Positions 7,476-14,990 of a stretch of 33,140 nt of DNA are shown in pieces (the first letter of the stretch is position 1; every line of letters starts with the position of its first letter). The translations under genes were made by a program, and so were the position numbers. This DNA is from Candidatus Aquidulcis sp. GTDB taxonomy: Bacteria > Chloroflexota > Limnocylindria > Limnocylindrales > Limnocylindraceae. The notes under the pieces were generated by a model that did no database searches, was not told the DNA's origin, and worked only from the letters and a program-made list of their open reading frames with translations. The stretch covers positions 1 through 33,140 of the forward strand of contig RGCW01000006.1 in NCBI GenBank assembly GCA_009919005.1, read 5' to 3'.

Positions 7476-8370
7476 GCGCCGTTCGTTCCGAGAGCCGTCG
7501 CTGCTCACCAAGATCCTGTTGCAGCTTGCCGCCATCGGCATCTTGATCACGGTGCTCTTCCCCGTCATCTGGGTCTTCAGCGTCTCCCTCTCGCCACTCA
7601 ACTTGATTCGTCCGGATGGACTGAACCTGATCCCGAAAGATGCGACCTTTGAGGCATACCTCAAGGTGATCGATCGACCGACGAGCAACCCTGTCAGCTT
7701 CCTTGAGCTGGCATTTAACTCGTTCAAGATTGCCGGTGGCACCGCCCTTGCAAGCGTGGCGCTCGGTGTCTTGGCGGCCTATCCGTTGAGTCGACTGGCA
7801 TTTAGAGGGCGCACCTTCATCATGTTGGTGATCCTTGGCGTGCTCATGCTTCCCGCCGTTGCAACGCTGGCGCCCCTCTTCGTGACCCTAAACGGGGTTA
7901 GGCTCGATCTTCCGATCCTCGGCGCCTTCAACCTGCGCAATTCACAACTGGGCGTGGGCATCGCCATCGTTTCAGGTTCGCTTCCGTTTGCTATCTGGAA
8001 CCTTAAGGGGTATCTCGACACGATCCCACGTGAGCTTGAAGAGGCTGCCGCTGTGGACGGCGCATCGCAGGCGCGCATTTTCCGCAGCATCGTTTTGCCG
8101 CTCGCGCTGCCTGCGATTGCCGTAACCGGGTTTCTCGGCTTTATCAGTGGCTGGACAGAGTTCTACTACTCCTGGATGTTCTTGACGCAGCCCCGCGACT
8201 TCACGCTCGCCATGGCGCTCTCGGCGATGACGGGCACGTATGCGTCAGCGATCCCGTGGCCCCTGGTTTCGGCCTTCTCGATCATGTTGACCCTCCCACC
8301 GGCGATCGTGTACCTCCTCAGCCAGCGATTCATCACGGGCGGACTCGCGGTCGGTTCGGTTAAGGGGTGA
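7462..8370 (+). CDS. malG: Sugar ABC transporter permease, MalG type
   Basis: 302 aa second permease. The N-terminal helix (LLTKILLQLAAIGILITVLFP) and about five more surround the EAA loop EEAAAVDGASQARIFRSI. The start at 7462 lies inside the end of malF (14-bp overlap), and its stop TGA shares bases with the GTG start of the following GH13 gene (GTGA). The transporter and the intracellular hydrolase are thus translated as one coupled set. Conserved family features are intact. Substrate specificity is inferred from the two glucan hydrolases nearby. Confidence 0.9.
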   Translation: MTTSKRRSFREPSLLTKILLQLAAIGILITVLFPVIWVFSVSLSPLNLIRPDGLNLIPKDATFEAYLKVIDRPTSNPVSFLELAFNSFKIAGGTALASVALGVLAAYPLSRLAFRGRTFIMLVILGVLMLPAVATLAPLFVTLNGVRLDLPILGAFNLRNSQLGVGIAIVSGSLPFAIWNLKGYLDTIPRELEEAAAVDGASQARIFRSIVLPLALPAIAVTGFLGFISGWTEFYYSWMFLTQPRDFTLAMALSAMTGTYASAIPWPLVSAFSIMLTLPPAIVYLLSQRFITGGLAVGSVKG

Positions 8371-9863
8371 GTTCGCAACGGCCCGAGCGGCCCGACACGC
8401 CCGTTTGGGTTCGGGACGCCGTCTTTTATCAGATCTTCCCTGACCGATTCGCACGATCCGCGCGCATACATCAGCCTGGCCCCTTGGAAGAGTGGGGGGC
8501 TGCACCGACGCGCCACGGTTTCAAAGGCGGTGACCTTCGAGGCATCACCGAGCGACTCGGTGAGCTGCAGGAGCTTGGCATCACCGCTCTCTATCTCTGC
8601 CCAATCTTTTCCAGTGCCTCAAACCATCGGTATCACACCTACGACTACTTCAACGTTGACCCGATGTTGGGCGGCAACGAGGCATTACGCGAACTTCTAG
8701 ACGCTGCTCATGCACGTGGCATGAGGGTGATCCTTGACGGTGTTTTCAATCACGCAAGTCGAGGATTTTGGCCGTTTCATCATGTGCTTGAGAACGGAGT
8801 CGACTCGCCTTACGTCGATTGGTTTTACACCGACGAGGAGTTCTTGCGTGGCGATCGCCCACTCGTCGCCTACCCGGAGGCGGCGAAGTGGCAACTCAAC
8901 GGCGGTGCCACAAAGAGCGCCGACGCTACAAACAGCCCTGAGGTTGCTCTTGGATACAAGGCCTGGTGGCAACTCCCTGCGCTCCCCAAGATCAATGTCG
9001 GTAATCCAGAGGCGCGCGAGCACCTATTGAAGGCGGCCGAGTACTGGATTCAATTTGGCGCAGATGGCTGGCGACTGGATGTTCCCGAGGAGATTGATGA
9101 TGAGAGCTTCTGGCAAGAGTTTCGTGCGAGGGTGCGCGCTGTAAACCCTGAGGCGTATACCGTCGGTGAAATTTGGAAGCGTGCGGATGAGTGGCTTACG
9201 GGTGATCGGTTTGATGCAGTCATGAACTACCCACTCACCGAAGCGATCCTCGGTTATGCCGGCAATGGGCGCCTCTCCCGCGATCTGGGCGACCACAACA
9301 ACACCCATCAACGTCCCGAGCTTACTGCGACAGAATTTGCGACACGGCTGCGAGAGATCATGGATTGGTATCACCCTGCGGTGAGCGCCGTGCAGTTAAA
9401 CCTGCTGGGCTCCCACGACACGCCCCGCATGCGCAGCATCTTGGGTGGCAGCAGTGCCGCCGCGCAACTAGCGACGCTCATCCAGTTCGCCCTCCCGGGC
9501 GCGCCCTGCGTCTACTACGGAGATGAACTTGGAGCACTTGGAGCAAACGACCCGGCGAACCGTGGCTCGTTCCCTCAGGACCTCACCGCCATTAGCGCTG
9601 AGGCGTTGGCATTCCGCGCCTTCGTGCGCGCCACGGCCGCGGCTCGAAACGCGCACCCAGTGCTGCGGGGAGGTGCTCTGCGTGTGTTGCACGCAGAGGG
9701 GGCAGTCCTTGCGTTTGAGCGCAGTGCCGAGCCTGTCGGGTTTGAGGGCGAGCCGCTGCAACTCACCGCTGATGCGACGCGCACGATGGTCGTGGTAACG
9801 AACAGCGGTACCCCCGACGGGATTCGAACCCGTGATCTCCACCTTGAAAGGGTGGCGTCCTAG
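8367..9863 (+). CDS. Cytoplasmic GH13 alpha-glucosidase/neopullulanase-like enzyme, C-terminus interrupted at tRNA-Glu
   Basis: 498 aa without signal peptide, so probably intracellular and acting on imported maltodextrins. It opens directly with the (beta/alpha)8 barrel (WVRDAVFYQIFPDRFAR). GH13 motifs: DGVFNH, GWRLDV with nucleophile Asp238, VGEIW with acid/base Glu268, and LLGSHDTPR with Asp351, all present. The closest type is the cyclomaltodextrinase/neopullulanase/maltogenic amylase group, here without their N-terminal domain. The beta-sandwich domain C starts (FERSAEPVGFEG) but stops after MVVVTNSG. From there the frame enters the reverse complement of a tRNA gene, adding the tail TPDGIRTRDLHLERVAS and ending at 9861-9863. 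About 50 residues seen in the related lipoprotein at 10283 are lacking. The start is GTG, coupled to malG. Confidence 0.85.
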   Translation: MSSQRPERPDTPVWVRDAVFYQIFPDRFARSARIHQPGPLEEWGAAPTRHGFKGGDLRGITERLGELQELGITALYLCPIFSSASNHRYHTYDYFNVDPMLGGNEALRELLDAAHARGMRVILDGVFNHASRGFWPFHHVLENGVDSPYVDWFYTDEEFLRGDRPLVAYPEAAKWQLNGGATKSADATNSPEVALGYKAWWQLPALPKINVGNPEAREHLLKAAEYWIQFGADGWRLDVPEEIDDESFWQEFRARVRAVNPEAYTVGEIWKRADEWLTGDRFDAVMNYPLTEAILGYAGNGRLSRDLGDHNNTHQRPELTATEFATRLREIMDWYHPAVSAVQLNLLGSHDTPRMRSILGGSSAAAQLATLIQFALPGAPCVYYGDELGALGANDPANRGSFPQDLTAISAEALAFRAFVRATAAARNAHPVLRGGALRVLHAEGAVLAFERSAEPVGFEGEPLQLTADATRTMVVVTNSGTPDGIRTRDLHLERVAS

Positions 9864-9882
9864 GCCTCTAGACGACAGGGGC
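9809..9882 (-). tRNA. tRNA-Glu (anticodon UUC)
   Basis: The minus strand from 9882 folds as a full cloverleaf of 74 nt: acceptor GCCCCTG with CGGGGGT (first pair G-U), D arm GTCT/GGAC, anticodon arm CCACC-CTTTCAA-GGTGG with UUC, T arm ACGGG-TTCGAAT-CCCGT, discriminator A. No CCA is encoded. The last 55 bp of the GH13 gene overlap it in antisense, including the whole T arm and anticodon arm. Confidence 0.95.
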
Positions 9883-9922
9883 GCGCGGATCGCAGCGTAG
9901 CACCGCGCTCAGGGCACCGCCC

Positions 9923-10261
9923 CTACGAGGCGAGCTTGCCGAGGATGTCTGAGGCGCCGAGCGCGATTCCTGCGGCGATGGCGAACCCACCAGCGAGGAG
10001 AGCGGCGAGCATCGCTCGGCCATCGCGGGCACTCCGGATGGCTCGGATCATGCTGATCGTGAGCATGAGTGATGCAAAGGCGCAGGAGAGTCCCACCACG
10101 AATGTGCCAATGGAGAGTTCACCGATCTGATCGGAGTTCCGAATCGTTGCCACCCAGGCGAGGTAGATGAGCGAAACGCCAACCGCAACCACAACGGCGA
10201 CGAAGGTGCCGAGCGAGACGATGCCGCGCAGGCGGCTCCACCGCTTGCTAGGTGCGCTCAT
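9923..10261 (-). CDS. Small three-helix membrane protein
   Basis: 112 aa, not recognised. A basic N-terminus (SKRWSRLRG) precedes three helices, about residues 17-37 (LGTFVAVVVAVGVSLIYLAWV), 50-71 and 83-104. It is 21 bp downstream of the GH13 lipoprotein on the same strand, so it is probably co-transcribed. GAGGAA lies 10 nt before the ATG as a possible ribosome site. There are no motifs that indicate an activity. It ends 40 bp before the tRNA-Glu gene. Confidence 0.6.
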   Translation of the reverse strand: MSAPSKRWSRLRGIVSLGTFVAVVVAVGVSLIYLAWVATIRNSDQIGELSIGTFVVGLSCAFASLMLTISMIRAIRSARDGRAMLAALLAGGFAIAAGIALGASDILGKLAS

Positions 10262-10282
10262 CGTGTCAGGTTCCTCATAGGT

Positions 10283-12655
10283 CTAGGGTACGACCTCCCA
10301 GATGATCGCGGTGCGGGCTGGCACATCTATCCCTGCCGACAGGTCACCATCCTGTGTGGGCCCACTCGAGCGTGCCACCTCACGGAGATGCACGCCCGCT
10401 CCCAGGTCGAACGACAGTTGCTCACTCGCACCCCCCGCGTTCACCGCGACCAGCAGGTCACCCAACGTCCAAGCCGTCGCAACGTTCAGCTGAGGGATTT
10501 CACCAGCGACACCCGCCGCGCGACGTGCGAAGAGCAGGGTGCGGCTAGTTGCGCCACTCGCCCCAACAGCGAGCCAGTCGACCGATGCGCTACGCACCTG
10601 TGGATGAGCGGCGCGAATCGCGGCAAGCCGCTGATACCAGGCGAGCATCGTGAGGTCGGCCGCGCGCGCTGCAGTCAACGCCGCTGGTCGTCGGCCACCG
10701 GGCCCACTGCCATCAAGGCGCGAGGAGCGCGGGTCACTGGGCAACATAGGGAAGGTGCGGCGGTCATCCGGGTCGGTTGCGCCGCTGATGCCGATCTCAT
10801 CGCCGTAGTAGATCGTGGGTGAGCCGGGGAGCAGATACTGCATCGTCGCAGCTAAGAGTTGCCGCGCCTTGCCGATGGCGAGATTCTCGACACCCTCTTT
10901 CTCATCACGACCGTTTCCAGGAGTGAACTCCCAGAGCGAACGTGACGTGTCGTGCGAGTCGAGGAGGGTGAGGTTTGCAAGGGTTACCGCAGTCGGATAA
11001 TCCTCAGCGATCCCCAGCAGGCGCCGTATGAAGAGAAGTGCCGTTCGATTGGTGCTATCAGTTGCTCCCGCCTCAGGCTTTCCGCCGAGATACGCGAGCA
11101 CCGCGTCGCGGAACCGATAGTTCATGGTTGCGTCGGCGGCGTCACCGCGAAGCAGGCGTAACGCATCGCGACGATTCCACAACTCTCCAATGATTGGGGC
11201 GTTCGGCGACGCCGCTTTCAGCACGATGCGGAACTCCTGCCAGAATCCTTCTGGGAAGCTCCCATCGGGCATCACGTCGAGTCGCCAGCCCGCAACACCC
11301 TGTTGCAGCCACCAGCGCGCCACACCGACATCCCCTGCGGGTGAGGCGAGCAGCGTCTCGGCTGGTGCCCCTGAGGCGTTGCCAAGTATCAGCGCTCGCA
11401 CCGCATCGTTGTTCTTATTCAACACGGGAAGCGAGTCGTAATTTGCCCATCCCACGTAGCCGGCCGTGTTCGGACCCGAGGCACCGGCGCAGGGTCCCTT
11501 TGCGCCAGCCGCCTTTGTCCAGATAAACCAATCGCGATACGGAGAGTCAACCGATTCGCACGCGCCGACCGTTGACCAACGACCATACCGATCAAAGATC
11601 GGTGAATCAGAGCTCACATGATTGAAGACACCGTCAAGGATCACAGAGATGTTGAGTTTCTGTGCGGCAGAGAGGAGTCGCTCCAACGCACTGTTGCCTC
11701 CAAGACGTTGGTCTACGTTGAGGTAGTCGTTGCCATCGTAGCGATGGTTAGAGTTCGCATCAAAGATTGGATTGAGATAGATCGTATCTACGCCAACTGA
11801 GACCAGGTGCGGCAGGCGAAGGCGTATCCCATCAAGATCTCCGCCGTAGAAATCTTCGCCCTTAGGCGGCGTTGCTGGCAGGGTGTTCCATGGGATGAGT
11901 GAGGCGACGCCCTTGTATCGTCGAACTGCACCGCCATCATTGAGTGGGTTTGCATTGGCAAATCGATCGGGAAAGATCTGGTAGACGACGGATCCACTCA
12001 GCAGCGGGCTCGCTGTAAATCCGGTTGGTGAGACGACGATCGCCCAATCTCCACCGACATTCGCGGGCGAGGTGCTGCCAAGACCTTGGTCGTTGCTATT
12101 GTCGTCCGCCAGCTTGACGGCAGCGGATCCGTCGGCAATCTCGAAGTGGTATCCGATCGCCGTTGGCTCGCTACCCACCTCAATGGTGGCCTGCCAGATG
12201 TCGCAGAGCGCCGTTGTGAGGTCATTTGCCGCATCAAGGGCTGGGTCGGGAGCCAAGATTGGGGTGAGCGAACTGCTGACTCCGCGGTTCGCCCCGCCAA
12301 CCTCGCTGCACGGGACGCCGCGCGCGATACGAGCAGCGGGACTTCTCGTTGCCGAGCCGCCGAATGGTCTGGCAACGGCGAGATCGACGCTGACGGCGTC
12401 GTCCGTGCCAGTGCGAACCTGAAGGACCACCGAAGCCCCAACCTCCACAGCTCCCCCCTGAAGGCGATATGCAGGGTCCCGCGAGTCGTGGCGAATCAGG
12501 AGCTCTTGCAGCTTCCCGTCACCCTGGACCTCTGCCGCCGGGTCGGTTGGATCGCCCGCCGGTCCGCAGCCAGAGGCGAGAAGGGCGATGGCGAGGGCGA
12601 GCGGAAGGGCTCGACGCCAAGGCGTAGCGGGCTCGGGTACGATCGTAGGCACCAT
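10283..12655 (-). CDS. Secreted GH13 lipoprotein (neopullulanase/alpha-amylase type)
   Basis: 790 aa from the ATG at 12655. The signal RRALPLALAIALLASGC has a clear lipobox (LASGC, Cys29), so the enzyme is tethered outside. An N-terminal beta-sandwich region (about 40-220) is followed by the barrel from SVVYQIFPDRFANA. Motifs: DGVFNH, GWRLDV with Asp460, IGELWN with Glu491, and LLDSHDTSR with Asp569. Domain C ends properly with RTAIIWEVVP. It would cleave external starch or pullulan-like glucans into oligosaccharides for the MalEFG importer. The open frame extends to 13057, but those residues are antisense to the gene at 12654. Its ATG overlaps that gene's ATG on the other strand (CCATGG). 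A start within the signal region cannot be excluded. Confidence 0.88.
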   Translation of the reverse strand: MVPTIVPEPATPWRRALPLALAIALLASGCGPAGDPTDPAAEVQGDGKLQELLIRHDSRDPAYRLQGGAVEVGASVVLQVRTGTDDAVSVDLAVARPFGGSATRSPAARIARGVPCSEVGGANRGVSSSLTPILAPDPALDAANDLTTALCDIWQATIEVGSEPTAIGYHFEIADGSAAVKLADDNSNDQGLGSTSPANVGGDWAIVVSPTGFTASPLLSGSVVYQIFPDRFANANPLNDGGAVRRYKGVASLIPWNTLPATPPKGEDFYGGDLDGIRLRLPHLVSVGVDTIYLNPIFDANSNHRYDGNDYLNVDQRLGGNSALERLLSAAQKLNISVILDGVFNHVSSDSPIFDRYGRWSTVGACESVDSPYRDWFIWTKAAGAKGPCAGASGPNTAGYVGWANYDSLPVLNKNNDAVRALILGNASGAPAETLLASPAGDVGVARWWLQQGVAGWRLDVMPDGSFPEGFWQEFRIVLKAASPNAPIIGELWNRRDALRLLRGDAADATMNYRFRDAVLAYLGGKPEAGATDSTNRTALLFIRRLLGIAEDYPTAVTLANLTLLDSHDTSRSLWEFTPGNGRDEKEGVENLAIGKARQLLAATMQYLLPGSPTIYYGDEIGISGATDPDDRRTFPMLPSDPRSSRLDGSGPGGRRPAALTAARAADLTMLAWYQRLAAIRAAHPQVRSASVDWLAVGASGATSRTLLFARRAAGVAGEIPQLNVATAWTLGDLLVAVNAGGASEQLSFDLGAGVHLREVARSSGPTQDGDLSAGIDVPARTAIIWEVVP

Positions 12656-13010
12656 GGAAGTGAACGGCATCCGCATCCCCACCATCATCGCCGAGAACAG
12701 TGCGGTGCGCTGTGATGGTTGCTCGGCGCAAATCCACGGCACGCCGTTTCGCATCAGCGTCCTCGACATCATTGCCACCGAGGTAGCCCCCTCATTCGGC
12801 GAGGCCTCGCCGCTCAATCCTGGTCCGTTCCAGTTCTGCGCAAACCCATCCTGCCCACTGCGCTGGATGACGGAACGTGGCTGGCTCTTCTGTCGGCGAA
12901 GCGGTGTGCGCGAAATCATGCGGCCAATCCGACTGCCAGCAGGTGCAGCTGCGGAGTTCGGTCTCTGCGACGGGCTGCACCACGATGCCCACGAGTTTCT
13001 GCCGGCGTAA
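12654..13010 (+). CDS. Hypothetical Cys-containing protein
   Basis: 118 aa, not recognised. It has RCDGC near residue 20, then FCANPSCPLRW and LFCRRSG, then LCDGLHHDAHEF near the C-terminus. Five or six Cys plus a His cluster suggest a zinc-binding fold, but no named family is recognised. The ATG at 12654 is 10 nt after a TACGAT hexamer (12638-12643), a near-leaderless arrangement. The upstream in-frame extension to 12588 is antisense to the GH13 signal sequence and is rejected. It is followed after 12 bp by a polytopic membrane protein and then galU on the same strand. Confidence 0.6.
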   Translation: MEVNGIRIPTIIAENSAVRCDGCSAQIHGTPFRISVLDIIATEVAPSFGEASPLNPGPFQFCANPSCPLRWMTERGWLFCRRSGVREIMRPIRLPAGAAAEFGLCDGLHHDAHEFLPA

Positions 13011-13022
13011 GCCGGAGGTAGC

Positions 13023-14066
13023 GTGAACTCGCTGTTGCCAGCGGCGACGGCGCTCACCGCTCTCCTCTTTGCTGCGCTTCTCTTTGATCAATATCGAACC
13101 CGTCGTGGCACCTATCAATTGGCCTGGGGGATTGGCGCGCTTGCCTTTGCGTTTGCTGCTGGAGCCGAGGCCTTCGCCTCTATGGCGGGCTGGAGTGAGC
13201 CGATCTATCGACTCTGGTATCTCTTTGGCGCAGTCTGGACAGCTGCATGGCTTGGCGCTGGAACCATACTTTTGCTCGCGAAGACGCGGTTCGGGTACTG
13301 GTACGCACTCTGCCTCGCTCTCTCTGGTCTCTTTACGATTCTGGTTGCACGTCGACTGGAGGATCCTTCGGCGGGACCGACGGCACTCGTCTACTCGCTC
13401 GTTGCGTGGGGCGTGGCACTCACCATCGGCTGGCTCTCATATCTGGGCGATGCTCGTTGGACGCGCGTCGCACTGACCTTGACAGTGGGACTGAGTGCGC
13501 TCGCCGTACCACTGGTGATTACCGCCAACCTGCCGGCTCCCGGCTGGGCGATTGATCCAGCAACTGGCGCCCCAGTAGCGCTGCTCCTCCCGCCGGCGCT
13601 GCGTCTGCTCACGCCGATCCTGAATGTGAGTGGCGGCCTTGCGCTGTTGACTGGCGCACTCTTCTCGGTCTACGTCTTCATGCCGAAGCGACGAATCCTT
13701 CCCTATTCAAGCGATCCAGATCAACGCGGCGATGAACTCCTCTTCAATCTCGCCATTGCCCCAGTTGCGTTGACGGTGAACTTTGTTCGCAGCCTCCCCG
13801 ACACATGGCGCGCCTGGCGCGCCGGCTCCTTGAATCGTCGGGTTCCCGCCACAGCACTCATCGCGTTAGGAGCATTTGTGCCCAGCCTGACCGATACCCT
13901 CAATCGCGCCGGCTCCACCGAGGGCTACCAGACTGGGAAGTTCATCGGCGCAGTCCTCCTCCTCTGTGGCTTCTTGGCGAGCGTCGAGAGGGTCAGCGAG
14001 GTGCAACTCCCGCTTGTAGGGCGGCCGATTCGTGTGCTCCTCCGGTGGGTTCGCCGCGAGGGGTGA
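13023..14066 (+). CDS. Polytopic membrane protein of unknown function
   Basis: 347 aa, GTG start preceded by GGAGG (spacing 5). About eight hydrophobic helices are spread along the whole length, such as LTALLFAALLF, LAWGIGALAFAFAAGAEAFA, LVAWGVALTIGWLSYLG and LNVSGGLALLTGALFSVYVF. A cytoplasmic-looking basic stretch MPKRRILPYSSDPDQRGDELLF follows about residue 220. No transporter or enzyme motif is recognised. It lies 12 bp after the Cys-containing gene and 36 bp before galU, so they may share a transcript with roles in the envelope, but this is context only. Confidence 0.7.
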   Translation: MNSLLPAATALTALLFAALLFDQYRTRRGTYQLAWGIGALAFAFAAGAEAFASMAGWSEPIYRLWYLFGAVWTAAWLGAGTILLLAKTRFGYWYALCLALSGLFTILVARRLEDPSAGPTALVYSLVAWGVALTIGWLSYLGDARWTRVALTLTVGLSALAVPLVITANLPAPGWAIDPATGAPVALLLPPALRLLTPILNVSGGLALLTGALFSVYVFMPKRRILPYSSDPDQRGDELLFNLAIAPVALTVNFVRSLPDTWRAWRAGSLNRRVPATALIALGAFVPSLTDTLNRAGSTEGYQTGKFIGAVLLLCGFLASVERVSEVQLPLVGRPIRVLLRWVRREG

Positions 14067-14102
14067 CTGGTATCCTGTGCACCAGCACCGCACGGAGGCC
14101 CA

Positions 14103-14990
14103 ATGAAGATCCGCACCGCAGTTCTCCCGGTTGCCGGATGGGGCACCCGATTCCTCCCCGCGACGAAGGCCGTGCCGAAGGAGCTTCTGCCGATCGTTGA
14201 CCGGCCAGCGATTCAATACGCAATTGAGGAGGCTGTCGCGTCAGGAATTGAACGCGTCATCCTGGTTACGAGCGAGCACAAGCGTGCCATTGAGGACCAT
14301 TTCGATATCGCAGCCGACCTTGAGGCCATCCTTGAGGAACGAGGCGATATTGAACATCTACGGGCGGTGCGGGCCGTCGCCGACATGACGCACCTGGTGA
14401 CGATCCGACAGAAGGAGCAGCTTGGCCTTGGGCACGCAGTGTTAATGGCGCGCGACGCTGTTGGTCACGAACCGTTCGCCGTGATGTTGCCCGACGATCT
14501 GATCTTCGGGGCAACCCCAGCACTCTCGGAGTTGATTCAGGCCTACGTTGATACCCAGGCGTCGGTCCTCGGCGTGATGCGAGTCCCCCCGGTCGAAACC
14601 CTGCGATACGGCATCGTTGACCCAGATGTCACGCTCCCCACCAGCGATGGGGGACGCACCATCCCCCTCCGCGGCGTCGTAGAGAAACCACGCGCGGCAG
14701 ATGCCCCTTCCGATCTCGCCATAGTCGGTCGGTACATCCTTAGCCCGAAGATCTTCGAGCGATTGGAACAGACGCCCCACGGCCTCAATGGCGAGATCCA
14801 ATTGACGGATGCGATCCACGCGCTGGCGCAAGAGCAACCGGTCGTTGCACGGCACTTCTCTGGTACGCGTTATGACGTGGGCTCACCTGAGGGATGGCTT
14901 CGCGCCAATCTGCATGTAGCGCTCGAACATCCTGTGTATGGCTCAGTGGTGCGCAGCGCAATCGCCACTGGAAGCGAACGCAACCAATGA
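14103..14990 (+). CDS. galU: UTP-glucose-1-phosphate uridylyltransferase
   Basis: 295 aa. It makes UDP-glucose from UTP and glucose-1-phosphate for polysaccharide and glycolipid synthesis. The nucleotide-binding signature is VLPVAGWGTRFLPATKAVPKELLP, where GalU usually has AAGxGTR with Leu. Further landmarks are the QKEQLGLGHAV segment, VMLPDD, RYGIV, VEKP, VGRYIL, NGEIQLTDAI and RYDVGSPEGWL. All are typical GalU landmarks and the length is normal. GGAGG lies 6 nt before the ATG; a TATCCT hexamer at 14071-14076 could be its -10. The stop overlaps the kinase start (ATGA). The product could feed glycogen or cell-surface glycans and links to glucose units released by the maltodextrin locus. Confidence 0.95.
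   Translation: MKIRTAVLPVAGWGTRFLPATKAVPKELLPIVDRPAIQYAIEEAVASGIERVILVTSEHKRAIEDHFDIAADLEAILEERGDIEHLRAVRAVADMTHLVTIRQKEQLGLGHAVLMARDAVGHEPFAVMLPDDLIFGATPALSELIQAYVDTQASVLGVMRVPPVETLRYGIVDPDVTLPTSDGGRTIPLRGVVEKPRAADAPSDLAIVGRYILSPKIFERLEQTPHGLNGEIQLTDAIHALAQEQPVVARHFSGTRYDVGSPEGWLRANLHVALEHPVYGSVVRSAIATGSERNQ

Noticed and set aside
9809-9882. Integrated mobile element at tRNA-Glu
   Set aside because: No integrase, phage gene or repeated tRNA 3' end was found in the window; only the junction itself is suspicious.
12656-13057. N-terminal extension of the GH13 lipoprotein
   Set aside because: The signal peptide and lipobox would be internal; the sequence is antisense to the Cys-containing gene.
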